A DNA stretch of 64,000 nucleotides from Methylobacterium sp. WL1. Lineage in GTDB: Bacteria > Pseudomonadota > Alphaproteobacteria > Rhizobiales > Beijerinckiaceae. Both the position numbers and the translations under genes were made by a program. Below are positions 26,884 through 36,269 of the stretch, one piece after another. The notes beneath the pieces were generated by a model. That model had not been told where the DNA came from and made no database searches. It saw only the letters and a program-made list of their open reading frames with translations. Every line of letters starts with the position of its first letter. The first letter of the stretch is position 1. The DNA lies in contig NZ_CP042823.1 of the NCBI RefSeq assembly GCF_008000895.1, positions 4,071,001 to 4,135,000 on the forward strand, in the 5' to 3' direction.

Positions 26884-28282
26884 CGCCATCTGGTCCCTGC
26901 CGATCACGGAGCTCGCCCGGCGGATCGCGGCGCGGGAGCTCTCGAGCGTCGCGCTCGTCGGCGCTTACCTCGACCGGATCGGGCGCCTCGACGGCGACCT
27001 CCAGAGCTTCGTGTGCCTGTCCTCGGCCGCCCTCGACGCGGCGCGCGCGGCGGACGAGGAGATCGCCCGGACGGGGCCGCGCGGGCCGCTCCACGGCATC
27101 CCGATCGGCATCAAGGACAATTACACGACCGCCGACCTGCCGACCCGGGCTGGCACCTCGGTCGACGCCCTGACCTTCCCGCGGGAGGACAGCCATTGCG
27201 TCGCGAGGCTGCGGGCGGCCGGCGCCGTGATCCTCGGCAAGCTGCGCATGCACGAATTCGCCTGGGGCATGGTCACGCCGCCGACGCGCAACCCCTGGGA
27301 CCTCGCGCGGGTGCCCGGCGGATCCAGCGGCGGATCGGGGGCGGCGGTGGCAGCCCGGCTGTGTCCGGCGGCGCTCGGCTCGGATACCGGCGGCTCGATC
27401 CGGATCCCGGCGGCCCTCTGCGGCGTCGTGGGCCTCAAGCCGACCTATGGACGGATCGGCCGCTCGGGGATCGTCCCGCATTCCTGGTCCCTCGACCATG
27501 CCGGGCCGCTCACCCTGACGGTGGCCGACGCGGCGCTCCTGCTCCAGGTCCTGGCGGGCCCCGATCCGGCCGACCCTGCCGCCGCCTCCGTGCCCGTGCC
27601 GGATTACACGGCCGGGCTCGACGAGCCGGTCGGCGGATTGCGGGTGGCGGTGATCCGCAACCATTTCTTCGAGGCGGTCGACGAGGACGTCGCCGCGGCG
27701 GTCGAGGAGGCGATCCGCTTCTTCGCCGGGCAGGGCTGCACGGTCCGGGACGTCACGGTGCCCGCCCTGCGTTACGGGCTCGGCGCCATCTACGCCATCG
27801 AGCTGGCGTCCTCCACGGCCTATCACGACCGCAGCCTCGCGCAGGGCCACGTGGCGGGCTTCGCCGACGACGTCCGGGACCTCGTCGAGATGGGCCGGTT
27901 CGTGACCGGTCCGGACTACCTGCGGGCCGAGCAGGCCCGGGGGCTGATCATGGCCGAGATGGCCGCCACGCTGGACGACGCGGACGTGATCGTCACCCCG
28001 GCCTCGCCGCTGACCGCGTGGCGGACCGACGAGGCGACCGTGGCGCTCGCGGGCCGGCAGGAGAGCGTGCTGGCGGCGTCCTGGCGCCTCACCTACCCGT
28101 TCAATCTGACGGGGCTGCCCGCCATCGCGCTGCCCTGCGGCTTCGACCGGCGCGGCCTGCCGATCGGCCTGCAAATCGCCGCCCGGCCCTTCGCCGAGGG
28201 GATGCTTCTCCGGTTCGCGCACCGATACGAGCAAGCGCACGGTTGGTGGCATCGTGTCCCGCACGTCGGGAGGGAGCCGTGA
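26876..28282 (+). CDS. amidase signature family hydrolase
   Basis: 468-aa amidase. The Ser-cisSer-Lys triad is Lys80 ([12 protein letters not shown]), Ser150 ([13 protein letters not shown]) and Ser174 ([13 protein letters not shown]). It hydrolyses an amide to acid and ammonia. ATG 26876 overlaps the DUF1028 stop region; the frame is open far upstream but only this start gives the family N-terminus. Last gene of the amide/nitrile operon. Together with the nitrilase it could convert a nitrile or diamide fully to acid plus ammonia; the substrate is unknown. Confidence 0.92.
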   Translation: MTDAIWSLPITELARRIAARELSSVALVGAYLDRIGRLDGDLQSFVCLSSAALDAARAADEEIARTGPRGPLHGIPIGIKDNYTTADLPTRAGTSVDALTFPREDSHCVARLRAAGAVILGKLRMHEFAWGMVTPPTRNPWDLARVPGGSSGGSGAAVAARLCPAALGSDTGGSIRIPAALCGVVGLKPTYGRIGRSGIVPHSWSLDHAGPLTLTVADAALLLQVLAGPDPADPAAASVPVPDYTAGLDEPVGGLRVAVIRNHFFEAVDEDVAAAVEEAIRFFAGQGCTVRDVTVPALRYGLGAIYAIELASSTAYHDRSLAQGHVAGFADDVRDLVEMGRFVTGPDYLRAEQARGLIMAEMAATLDDADVIVTPASPLTAWRTDEATVALAGRQESVLAASWRLTYPFNLTGLPAIALPCGFDRRGLPIGLQIAARPFAEGMLLRFAHRYEQAHGWWHRVPHVGREP

Positions 28283-28328
28283 CCGCAAGGCGGCGACGCT
28301 GCTGCGGGCCCGCGTTCCTTGTGCCTCG

Positions 28329-29543
28329 TCACAGGTAACGCAGGCCGGGCCAGGACGCGCGGCGCTTGAGCCCGATCATCCCGTGACAGGCCGCGTAGAG
28401 GGGCAGCGAGAGCGCGGCGGCCATCAGCCAGATCAGCGCGGGGGAGCCGACCTCGATCCGCCCCGAGGGCGCGACGAGACCGAGCGCGGCCGCGGCGGTC
28501 TGCAGGGCGCGCAACAGCAGCAGGTGCAGGAGATAGAAGAACAGCGGCGCACCGCCGAAGACCTGCAGCCAACCCGACATCGCCGCCGGGAGGCCCTCGA
28601 ACAGCGCCAGCAGAACGAGCCCGAGGCCGAGCGTGGCCAGGAGGAAGTCGGCGGAGGGCGGATACTTGGTCAGGTTGAGGAAGGCCAGAACGGTGTCGAC
28701 CATCGTCGCGCGGGACTGCCAGGGTACGGGATCCCCGTAACCGTTCAGGCCACGCAGGACGACGAAGGCCGCGAGCGCGACCCCGCCGAGAAGGACCAGC
28801 CGGCGCTGCCGGTCCTTCGCCGGCACGGCGCCGCAAAACCACGGTCCCAGCGCGTAGCCGGCCGCGATGACCCCGATCCAGGGCAGGACCGGGTACGAGG
28901 TCCGGGCCGCGCCCCATGGCAGGGGGATCAGCCCGCGCTGGTGCAGGATCGACCACAGGGCATAGCCTGCCTGGTCCGGCGCGACGGCGATCCCGTCGAG
29001 GGCGTTGTGTCCGAGCATGATCGCCAGCGCGACGCCCAGCAGCGCCACCGGCGGGAGCCAGAGCAGGCCCGCGAGGGCGATCATGCCGATGCCGATCGCC
29101 CAGATCACCTGCAGGTACAGGATGGGCGGCGGCAGGCTGGCGGTCCAGGCGAAGCTGACGAGGGTCACTTCCAGCACGATCAGGAGCAGGCCGCGCTTCA
29201 GCAGGAAGGCGGCGGTCGCCGACCGCCCGCCATGCGTCCGGCCGTACAGGCTCGCCGACAGGCCGGTGAGCAGGATGAAGACCGGGGCACAGAGATGCGA
29301 GGCGATCCGCGTCCAGGCGAGGCCGGCCGGGGTCACGCCGAGATCCATCGGGTCGCGAACCTGGGCGTGCAGGTAGACGAACTCGCGCACGTGATCGACC
29401 ACCATCAGCAGCATCACGAGGCCGCGCAGGGCGTCGATCGAGCCGATGCGGTGCGATCGACGCGGGGATGGGGCGCGGCAGCCGGCATCCCCCGGGCGCA
29501 GGGGATCCGGCGGCGCTGCGGGCTCCTCGGCCCTGCGGGCCAT
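28329..29543 (-). CDS. DUF1624/acyltransferase-like multi-TM membrane protein
   Basis: 404-aa inner-membrane protein with about ten helices. It opens RIGSIDALRGLVMLLMVVDH, the hallmark of the heparan-alpha-glucosaminide acetyltransferase-like (DUF1624) and acyltransferase-3 families. HLCAPVFILLTGLSASLYG is another family stretch. Its ATG shares a base with the stop of the TonB receptor gene (TGATG), so both are translated from the cobalamin-riboswitch message. A donor or acceptor cannot be named; acylation of a lipid, sugar or corrinoid side group is speculation. Confidence 0.82.
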   Translation of the reverse strand: MARRAEEPAAPPDPLRPGDAGCRAPSPRRSHRIGSIDALRGLVMLLMVVDHVREFVYLHAQVRDPMDLGVTPAGLAWTRIASHLCAPVFILLTGLSASLYGRTHGGRSATAAFLLKRGLLLIVLEVTLVSFAWTASLPPPILYLQVIWAIGIGMIALAGLLWLPPVALLGVALAIMLGHNALDGIAVAPDQAGYALWSILHQRGLIPLPWGAARTSYPVLPWIGVIAAGYALGPWFCGAVPAKDRQRRLVLLGGVALAAFVVLRGLNGYGDPVPWQSRATMVDTVLAFLNLTKYPPSADFLLATLGLGLVLLALFEGLPAAMSGWLQVFGGAPLFFYLLHLLLLRALQTAAAALGLVAPSGRIEVGSPALIWLMAAALSLPLYAACHGMIGLKRRASWPGLRYL

Positions 29544-31789
29544 CAGAACCGAACCGTGAACGAGCCGGTGAAGCGCCGCGGCGAGCCCGGATACACGCGG
29601 AACACGTTGAGCGAGCTCTCGTAGTACTGCGTGTCGAAGATGTTCTCGACGTTGAGGGCCAAGCGGACGTTGTCGAAGCGGTAATAGGCCAGGGCGTCCA
29701 CCGCGACATAGGCCGGCAGGACGAAGCCCGAGCCCGCGGCATCCCCTGCCCGCTCGCCGACGCCGCGCACGCCGCCGCCGACGCCGAGGCCCTTCCAGTC
29801 GCCGCCCTGCGGTTCGTAGACCGCGAGTAGGCTGCCCGAGTGGCGCGGCACGTTGATCAGCGGCGCGCCCACCGGCAGCACGTTGTCCTTCGTCACCACC
29901 GCGTCGGCGAAGACGTATCCGGCCAGCACCTTCAGTTCGGGGGTCAACTGACCTTGCGCGGTCACCTCGAACCCCTGGCTGCGCACGGCGCCCGCCGCGA
30001 TCGAGAAGCCGCTGTTGTTGGGATCGGGGGTGAGCACGTTCTCGCGCTCGACCCGGAAGGCGGCCGCCGTCAGCAGGAGGTTGCCGTCGAACAGCTCGGA
30101 CTTCACGCCGACTTCGTAACCGAGGCCGGTCTCGGGTGCGAGCGGCGTGCCGCGCGTCACCGCCGCGGCGTCGGGGCCGATATTCGGGCGGAAGCTCGTG
30201 CCGACATTGGTGTAGAGCGCGAATTCCGGGATCGGGCGGTAGACGAGGCCGGCCCGCGGCGAGGCCGCCACGCGCGATTGATCGACCTGGCTGCGCGGGG
30301 CCCGCTCCCGGAAGGACTGCTCGAAGATGTCCACCCGCATCCCCACGAGCGCCCGCCATTCCGGGGTGAGGACGATCTCGTCCTGCGCGTAGAGGCCGGT
30401 GTTGGTGACCCGCTCCAGGTTGTTGCGCGGGATGGTGATCGGCGGCAGCGCCTGCCCGTAGACGGGCGCGTAGATGTCGAGCGCGAAGGGGCTCGTGCGG
30501 AAATTCGAGCGGAAGTACTGCGTCCGGCTGTCGGTGCTCTCGCGGTCCAGCCCGAGCAGCACCGTGTGGCCGATCCCGGCCGTGTCGAAGCGCCCGAGCA
30601 GTTCGGCCTGCCCGATCGCCACGTCCCAGCGGTAGTCGCGCACGTTGCGGTCGCGCGCCACGGTGCGGTTGTCGGCGGCGAGCGAACGGACCTCGGCCGA
30701 CTCGCCCGCCAGGTCGCCCGTGTTGAGGTAGGTCGCGAGCCGCATCTGCCAGGCGTCGTCGAAGCGATGATCGACGCGCACCTGCAGGGTGTTGTTGGTC
30801 TGATAGGTGCTCTGGCCCGGCTCCCCCAGGAAGCGTGAGATCGGCAGGAAGCCGAGCTGCTTGTTGATCGCGATCACCCCGCGGTCGAACACGATGCGGT
30901 TCTTGACGAACTCGGTCTCGACCGTGACGCGGGTATCCGGCGTCACCTGCCAGCTGATCACCGGCGCCACGAGCAGCCGGTCGCTGTTGACGAAGTCCCG
31001 GAAGCTGCCGGCGCCCTGGGCCGCGAGGTTGAACCGGTACAGGACCGTGCCATCCTCGTTGAGCGCGCCGCCGGCATCGACCGTCCCGCGCGTCAGCCCG
31101 AACGAATCGATCTGGGTGCCCATCTCGACGAAGCGCTGGGCGGTGGGCTGCTTGGTGATGAGGTTCACCAGCCCGCCCGGATCGCTGCGCCCGACCAGTC
31201 CGGCGCCGGGGCCCTTCAGCACCTCGATCCGCTCGATGTTCTGGGCGTCGGGCGGCGGGGGCGTGCCGCGATTGAGCGGGAAACCGTTCTTGTAGATCTC
31301 CGAGGTCGTCACCCCGCGGATGGCGTAGCTGAACAGGCTCAGGCCGCCGAAATTGTTCTGCTGCGCGACGCCGGGGAGGTAGTTGAACACGCGATCGACG
31401 CGGGTGGCGGCGAGGTCGCTGATCACCTCCCGGGGGGCGACGGTGACCACCTGCGGCACGTCGATCTGCCGGGTCGGGGTCCGGGTCGCGCTGACGGCCC
31501 GGGTCGCACCGTAGCCCGGAGTCGGCCCGATCAGGCCGATGCTGTCCGACGCGGCCGTCGTACCGGGGGCTGGGCTGCCGCCGACATGCTCGACCGAGAC
31601 CTCCTCCAGGGCGATGCTCTCCTGCGCCCGCGTCTCGCCGGCCGGCGAGCCCGCCGTCAGGATCGCCGCGAGGGCGACACGCGGGCTCTGGCGGCGGAAG
31701 GGAGACCGGGAACGGCTCCGCGGGCCCCGGGCTTTCGCGGAGGGATGGGTCGTGGTCGGCTTCGGGCGGACTGGCACCGGCACACTCAT
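29543..31789 (-). CDS. TonB-dependent outer-membrane receptor (siderophore-receptor subfamily)
   Basis: About 748 aa. After an export signal rich in Arg (RVALAAILTAGSPAGETRAQ), the plug domain shows PQVVTVAPREVISDLAATRV and RIEVLKGPGAGLVGRSDPGG. The 22-strand barrel follows and ends in FTGSFTVRF, with the terminal Phe of outer-membrane proteins. The plug motifs fit the TonB-siderophore subfamily (TIGR01783-like), not classical BtuB. A cobalamin riboswitch lies about 110 nt upstream, so the real ligand may be a corrinoid. ATG 31789 was chosen because longer starts run into the riboswitch. Confidence 0.9.
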   Translation of the reverse strand: MSVPVPVRPKPTTTHPSAKARGPRSRSRSPFRRQSPRVALAAILTAGSPAGETRAQESIALEEVSVEHVGGSPAPGTTAASDSIGLIGPTPGYGATRAVSATRTPTRQIDVPQVVTVAPREVISDLAATRVDRVFNYLPGVAQQNNFGGLSLFSYAIRGVTTSEIYKNGFPLNRGTPPPPDAQNIERIEVLKGPGAGLVGRSDPGGLVNLITKQPTAQRFVEMGTQIDSFGLTRGTVDAGGALNEDGTVLYRFNLAAQGAGSFRDFVNSDRLLVAPVISWQVTPDTRVTVETEFVKNRIVFDRGVIAINKQLGFLPISRFLGEPGQSTYQTNNTLQVRVDHRFDDAWQMRLATYLNTGDLAGESAEVRSLAADNRTVARDRNVRDYRWDVAIGQAELLGRFDTAGIGHTVLLGLDRESTDSRTQYFRSNFRTSPFALDIYAPVYGQALPPITIPRNNLERVTNTGLYAQDEIVLTPEWRALVGMRVDIFEQSFRERAPRSQVDQSRVAASPRAGLVYRPIPEFALYTNVGTSFRPNIGPDAAAVTRGTPLAPETGLGYEVGVKSELFDGNLLLTAAAFRVERENVLTPDPNNSGFSIAAGAVRSQGFEVTAQGQLTPELKVLAGYVFADAVVTKDNVLPVGAPLINVPRHSGSLLAVYEPQGGDWKGLGVGGGVRGVGERAGDAAGSGFVLPAYVAVDALAYYRFDNVRLALNVENIFDTQYYESSLNVFRVYPGSPRRFTGSFTVRF

Positions 31790-31897
31790 GGTTGTCGAGC
31801 CGGAGGCTTCAGCGTGAGCGCGTGCGGGCGACGGGCCCACGGGGCCGCGCCGTCCCTGCGTTCCGCCGGGGCACCCCGCCCGAGGGTCGTCGTCGCG

Positions 31898-32078
31898 CCG
31901 AGGCAGGTCTCCTGGCTCGCGGGTCACGATCCCGGCCTGGTCTTCCCGATGCGACGCATCAGTGACCACGGGCGGCAGGGACTCACCGCTTACAGTTGCG
32001 GGGGCAGCTTCGGCCTTGCCCGTACGAGCGCACCGAATTCCCATCTTCGCCCGCGGACCGAAGCCCGCGGGAACCTTG
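31898..32078 (-). ncRNA. cobalamin riboswitch
   Basis: On the minus strand the conserved core reads GCTGCCCCCGCAACTGTAAG (32008 down to about 31989). It is preceded by GGGAATTCGGTGCG, and followed by GGTCACTGATGCG, GGGAAGACCAGGCCGGG and the closing GAGCCAGGAGACCTGCC. This is the standard order of B12 riboswitch elements. It should shut off the downstream TonB receptor gene when adenosylcobalamin or a related corrinoid is plentiful. Ends are approximate. Confidence 0.95.
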
Positions 32079-32966
32079 GCCGCCCGATACTCGCCACCGC
32101 GCCCCCGGGGGTCAATGCCTCAACGACAGAATGCAATAACGTTACACACGCTGTGGTTTCAGGGACACATCGGCCTCCCGGTTCGCCAGCTCACGGTTTC
32201 GGCTCTGGCGGATGAGCGAGCCCGGGCGAGCAGCGGGGGGGGCCTTCCGGGGCCGGATCCGGGATCTCTTCCACGTGGCCGCGGAAGCCAGCGCCGGACG
32301 TCGGCCTGTCGGCGCGCGGTGGCGGCGAGACGGCCAGCAGGCAGCCCGGCCGAGACCGCGATGGTCTGCCAGGGACCGGACGGCGCGGCCATCCGGGCGT
32401 GTTCACCGTGCGGAGCCACCCGCAGGCGGAGCGCCAGGCCCGGGTTGGCCGCAGCCTCGTCCAGGAACCCGGACCTGTCCGGATCGGGTGGGTGTTGGCC
32501 CCAGACCGGGACGGACGCGCCGCCTCCAAGCTCTTCCGATCCCGCTCGGCCGCAAACCGTAACGCAGCGATTCGACACGGCGTTCGATCCGTCCGGATAC
32601 GGTCTTGCGTCCACCTGGGGCGGCCCCCGATCTGTTTCGAGACGCGGCCCGGATTGCACCCGCGGTGCCAGGGAGCGACGCGCCTCGGCGCGAGGCCGGG
32701 CGAACTCCGGGCCGCCGCCGGGCTCATCCGTATCGGGCGCGCGGCGTGGGCCGGGCGCGTCGAGACCCGCATCAGATCGGCGGGCTGCGAGCCCCCCGCG
32801 CGGGCTTCGCGGTGCGTGCCGGCCTCCGGTGGGCCCTCGGGGCGCGGCACCTGCGGCTTGGCTTCGACACCGGGTCGCGGCGTCGCGAACCTGAACGGCC
32901 GCAGGGGGTTTGCTTTCCGAAGAGCGCGGTCGGCACCGACGCGGTACGCCGCGCGGCGTGGAGAAC
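32079..32966. other. long intergenic stretch, nothing recognised
   Basis: About 890 bp of very GC-rich DNA. Several long open frames overlap on both strands, but all are Arg/Gly/Pro-rich compositional shadows without family motifs or ribosome binding sites. The promoter for the riboswitch transcript is presumably at the left edge (around 32090-32160). Confidence 0.5.
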
Positions 32967-33290
32967 ATGATGATGGACAGCACCCTGGCTTCGGTAACGG
33001 TCCCTTCCCTGAAGGCCGCTCGATCGGCGCGAGACCGCCTGGCCCGTGCCGGGTTTGCCCGCAACAGCATCGACATCGAGCGGCATGGCGACGGGTTTGA
33101 GGTCTCGATCAACACGCGCGAAGAGAACAAGGCACGGGCCGAGCGTATCTTGACCGGATCGCCGCTGGGCAACGACCTCCGGCAGGCCGGGGAACAGGCG
33201 GCCGACTTCGTGCACGGCAACCGCTCTTTCGCCCTGGGCCTCGCCGCATTGGCCGGTTTCGCGATCTTCAGCCTGACGAAGCGCCGGTGA
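32967..33290 (+). CDS. hypothetical protein with C-terminal membrane anchor
   Basis: 107 aa, unknown function. The N-terminal part (LASVTVPSLKAARSARDRLA; DIERHGDGFEVSINTREENK) looks like a small soluble alpha/beta domain. The C-terminus is one membrane helix (SFALGLAALAGFAIFSL) with a KRR tail. CGTGGAG precedes ATG 32967; two more ATG codons follow at once. A hairpin at 33400-33428 may end its transcript. Confidence 0.7.
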   Translation: MMMDSTLASVTVPSLKAARSARDRLARAGFARNSIDIERHGDGFEVSINTREENKARAERILTGSPLGNDLRQAGEQAADFVHGNRSFALGLAALAGFAIFSLTKRR

Positions 33291-33399
33291 CCCTCGTACC
33301 CGCCGTCAATCGGCTCGCGCGCCGGTTCCGTGCCGGCGCACCGTCACGACGCGTGCCCTCCCGACGAGGGTGCGGGTGCGGGATGGCTACCGGATCTCA

Positions 33400-33428
33400 C
33401 CCCTCCGCGCTGAGAAGCCGTGGAGGGG
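33400..33428 (+). terminator. GC hairpin
   Basis: CCCCTCCGCG (33400-33409) and CGTGGAGGGG (33419-33428), one G-U pair, 9-nt loop, followed by a direct repeat of GCGTGGAGGGGG. Lies 110 nt after the anchored hypothetical gene. Confidence 0.4.
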
Positions 33429-33558
33429 GCGTGGAGGGGGCAGCGGGGTAAGCCCGCGTCTGCTCTAAGCCCGCCATCCGGCCTGCGAAGTCCGCGCCCG
33501 TCAGCGTGAAGCCGATCCCGCCGGGCGGCTCGGTTCCGGTTCGACCCGTCGCGAGGCG

Positions 33559-33888
33559 ATGCTTGTGATGCGCAGTGTGGACCGCGTCCTGATCGGCCTC
33601 GGCCTCGCCGTCTGGCTGCCCGCCCTACCGTTTGCCATCGCGTTGGCCGTGGGCAATGGGGCCGGCTGCACGTTGAGCGAGAACGACGTCCATCCGTGCG
33701 TGATCGCCGGGATCGATCTCGGTCTACCCCTGACGCTGATGGCGCTCATGGGCTGGGTCGTCGTCGCGATGCTGCCCTTGATGGCCCTCACGCTGGTGGC
33801 GGGTGTGGTTTGGGGCGGCGTCCGCATCGGTCTGACCTGGCGGCGTGGGCGGGGAACACGCCGCGCTGCCGATCGTCCAGCCCCATAG
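33559..33888 (+). CDS. small hydrophobic membrane protein
   Basis: 109 aa with two or three membrane helices (VLIGLGLAVWLPALPFAIAL; GIDLGLPLTLMALMGWVVVA; LMALTLVAGVVWGGVRI), a possible disulfide pair in CTLSENDVHPC, and a basic tail. No known family recognised. ATG 33559 or 33568 (MRSVDR) may be the start. It sits 150 nt before the DUF350 cassette and may belong to it. Confidence 0.65.
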   Translation: MLVMRSVDRVLIGLGLAVWLPALPFAIALAVGNGAGCTLSENDVHPCVIAGIDLGLPLTLMALMGWVVVAMLPLMALTLVAGVVWGGVRIGLTWRRGRGTRRAADRPAP

Positions 33889-34040
33889 CGGCGGTTGCCG
33901 CCCCGCGATTGTGACCGTTCCTGCCTGCATGCTACGCCCTGCGGAGCGGCTGAGCGAAACCTCGACGGATACGGCTCCATGGGCGACCCGACCGACGCAT
34001 CACCCTGGTCCGCGCCGGGTCCCGCCGAAGGGCTTTGGGC

Positions 34041-34439
34041 ATGACCTCCATCTCGGGTCTGCCCGCCTTCCTGCTCTACCTCGTGACGGCTGGGGGACTG
34101 ATCGGCCTCTACCTTCTCGTCTACACGCTCGCCACCGCCCACAATGAGCTCGCGCTGATCCGGCGGGACGTGGCCGCGGCCGCGGTGGCGCTGGGCTTCA
34201 GCCTCGTCGGCTTCGCGTTGCCGCTCTCGGTGGCGATCTACAACGCCCAGTCCATCCTCGATTGCATCGTCTGGGGCCTCGTCGCCCTCGTCGTGCAGAT
34301 CCTGATCTACTGGCTCGTGCGCCTCGCGGTGCCGGATCTGTCGCGGCGCATCGAGGACGGGCGGATGGCCGCCGCGGTGCTCCTTGGCGCGGCGTCCTTC
34401 GCGGGCGGCCTCGTGAATGCCGCCTCGATGACCGCCTGA
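34041..34439 (+). CDS. DUF350 membrane protein (YjfL-like)
   Basis: 132 aa, four predicted helices (FLLYLVTAGGLIGLYLLVYT; AAAVALGFSLVGFALPLSVA; CIVWGLVALVVQILIYWLV; MAAAVLLGAASFAGGLVNAA). DUF350/YjfL family, function unknown. ATG 34041 is used rather than the TTG at 34035. It is followed one base later by the DUF1190 gene, and then by an ATP-grasp gene, reproducing the E. coli yjfLMC/ygiBC association. Confidence 0.88.
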   Translation: MTSISGLPAFLLYLVTAGGLIGLYLLVYTLATAHNELALIRRDVAAAAVALGFSLVGFALPLSVAIYNAQSILDCIVWGLVALVVQILIYWLVRLAVPDLSRRIEDGRMAAAVLLGAASFAGGLVNAASMTA

Positions 34440-34440
34440 G

Positions 34441-35103
34441 ATGGCGGACGCGCGCACGGTCGGGCCCGCAGAAGACCCTGGCGAGAGCCGCCGGCGCAAG
34501 CGCTCGGCCGCGATCTCCCTCGTCCTGGTCACCGGGGCCGGAGCGGCGGCGCTCGGACTGGGCTGGCTGGATCCCTCCCAGAAGGAGGAGGACGCCCTGG
34601 TGTACGACAGCCTGTCCGCCTGCATCGGCCAGGGGCTTCGCACGGAGGAGGCCTGCACGACCGATTATGCGGCCGCCCAGGCCGCCTATTCCACGACAGC
34701 GCCGCGCTACCCCACCGCAGAGACATGCCGGGCGCATCACGGTCCGGACGGCTGCGTGGCGGGAGAGACGGTCGCTCCGGACGCAGCCGGCTCTTTCGTG
34801 CCCCTGATGGCCGGCTACATGATCGGGCGCACGCTGGAGCAAGGCCTGCCGGCCCAGCCGCTCTACCGGCACGCGGAGGAGACCCAGGCGGCCGGCGGAG
34901 GCAGCCGCGGCGGAGGCGGCTACTGCACCGGTTCGGGCGGCCGGGTCTACGCCGCGGCGGGCCGTCCGGCGACCCGCGTCGCGTCCAGCGTGGCGCGCAC
35001 GACGGCGTCCGCACCGCGGATGGTGTCCCAGGGCGGGTTCGGTGGGACCGGGCGGGCGATCGCTTCGGCCGGCAGCCGCTCGGGCGGGTTCGGAGGCGGC
35101 TGA
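34441..35103 (+). CDS. DUF1190 (YgiB/YjfM-like) protein
   Basis: 220 aa. One N-terminal membrane or lipoprotein-like segment (AISLVLVTGAGAAALGLGWL) is followed by a Cys-containing soluble part (YDSLSACIGQGLRTEEACTT; ETCRAHHGPDGCVAGE) and a Gly/Ser-rich C-terminus (SGGFGGG). These are features of DUF1190 proteins (E. coli YgiB, YjfM), which are linked to the neighbouring ATP-grasp protein. Function unknown, perhaps envelope stress. Stop and next start overlap (TGATG). Confidence 0.87.
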   Translation: MADARTVGPAEDPGESRRRKRSAAISLVLVTGAGAAALGLGWLDPSQKEEDALVYDSLSACIGQGLRTEEACTTDYAAAQAAYSTTAPRYPTAETCRAHHGPDGCVAGETVAPDAAGSFVPLMAGYMIGRTLEQGLPAQPLYRHAEETQAAGGGSRGGGGYCTGSGGRVYAAAGRPATRVASSVARTTASAPRMVSQGGFGGTGRAIASAGSRSGGFGGG

Positions 35104-36269
35104 TGCGCCGCGTGCCCATCCCGGAGCGTCCCGATTGGCGCGATCACGCGGCGCGGGCCGGCTTCGCCTTCCACACCTTCGACGACGAACCCTACTGGGA
35201 CGAGAGCGCCTACTACGCCTTCACCCTGGCCGAGGTCGAGGACGACATCGAGGCGCCCACGCGCGAGCTCCACGCCCTGTGCCTCGCCTTCGCCGACCGG
35301 GCCGTGTCGGACGGTGCGATCCTCGCCTCCCTGGCGATCCCCGAGCACGCCTGGGACGCCATCGCGGACAGTTTCCGGCGGCGCGACCCTTCCCTCTACG
35401 GGCGGATGGACTTCTGTTACGGCGGGGCCGGCACCGGACCGGCCAAGCTCCTCGAATACAACGCCGACACGCCGACCGCCCCCTACGAGAGCGCCGTGTT
35501 CCAGTGGCTCTGGCTGGAGGACGGTCTCGCGCAGGGACGCCTGCCCGCGGGGGCGGACCAGTTCAACGCGCTCCACGAGCGGCTGATCGCCCGCCTCGCC
35601 GCCATGGGGCTCCCCGACACCCTGGCGTTCACGTGCTATCCCGACGCGCCGGAGGACAGGGGCACGGTGGCCTACCTGCAGGATTGCGCCGTGCAGGCCG
35701 GGCTCGCGGCGCCGTTCGTGCCGCTGGAGGCGGTCGGCCTGTCCGAGGACGGGCAGTTCCTCGACGCCGGAGGCCGGCCGCTGGCCGACCTGTTCAAGCT
35801 CTACCCCTGGGAATGGCTGCTCGCCGACGCGTTCGGCCCGGCAATCGGCGCTTCGCCCACCCGCTTCGTCGAACCGCCGTGGAAGGCCGTGCTCTCCAAC
35901 AAGGGCCTGCTCGCCCATCTGTGGGCGATGGCGCCCGGCCACCCGAACCTCCTTCCGACCTACTTCGAGGACGATCCCGGCAAGGCGGCCCTGGGCACCT
36001 CCTTCGCGAAGAAACCGCTCGTCTCGCGCGAGGGCGCCAACATCCTGCTCGTGCGCGACGGCGTGATCCTGGAGCGCGACGCGGGCCCCTACGGACGCGA
36101 AGGCTTCGTGCGGCAGGCGCTGGCGGAACTCCCCGCCTTCGATGGCCGCCACGCGCTCGTCGGCAGTTGGATCGTCGGGGACGAGCCCTCCGGCCTCTGT
36201 CTGCGCGAGGGGCCACGCCGCATCACCACGGACCGGGCACGGTTCGTGCCGCATCTGATCGCAGGCTGA
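35103..36269 (+). CDS. glutathionylspermidine synthase-like ATP-grasp protein (YgiC/YjfC)
   Basis: 388 aa, GSP_synth family. Key stretches are DFCYGGAGTGPAKLLEYNAD, LFKLYPWEWLLADAFG, FVEPPWKAVLSNKGLLA and SFAKKPLVSREGANILLV. The family is related to the synthetase half of glutathionylspermidine synthetase but lacks the amidase half; the true substrate is unknown (a peptide or polyamine ligase is plausible). ATG 35103 overlaps the DUF1190 stop. Length fits YgiC/YjfC. Confidence 0.92.
   Translation: MRRVPIPERPDWRDHAARAGFAFHTFDDEPYWDESAYYAFTLAEVEDDIEAPTRELHALCLAFADRAVSDGAILASLAIPEHAWDAIADSFRRRDPSLYGRMDFCYGGAGTGPAKLLEYNADTPTAPYESAVFQWLWLEDGLAQGRLPAGADQFNALHERLIARLAAMGLPDTLAFTCYPDAPEDRGTVAYLQDCAVQAGLAAPFVPLEAVGLSEDGQFLDAGGRPLADLFKLYPWEWLLADAFGPAIGASPTRFVEPPWKAVLSNKGLLAHLWAMAPGHPNLLPTYFEDDPGKAALGTSFAKKPLVSREGANILLVRDGVILERDAGPYGREGFVRQALAELPAFDGRHALVGSWIVGDEPSGLCLREGPRRITTDRARFVPHLIAG

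Noticed and set aside
32159..33220. Long minus-strand frame (353 codons) in the gap after the riboswitch
   Set aside because: Arg/Pro/Gly-rich with several equally long overlapping frames on both strands; typical of non-coding GC-rich DNA, and it covers a better-supported plus-strand gene.
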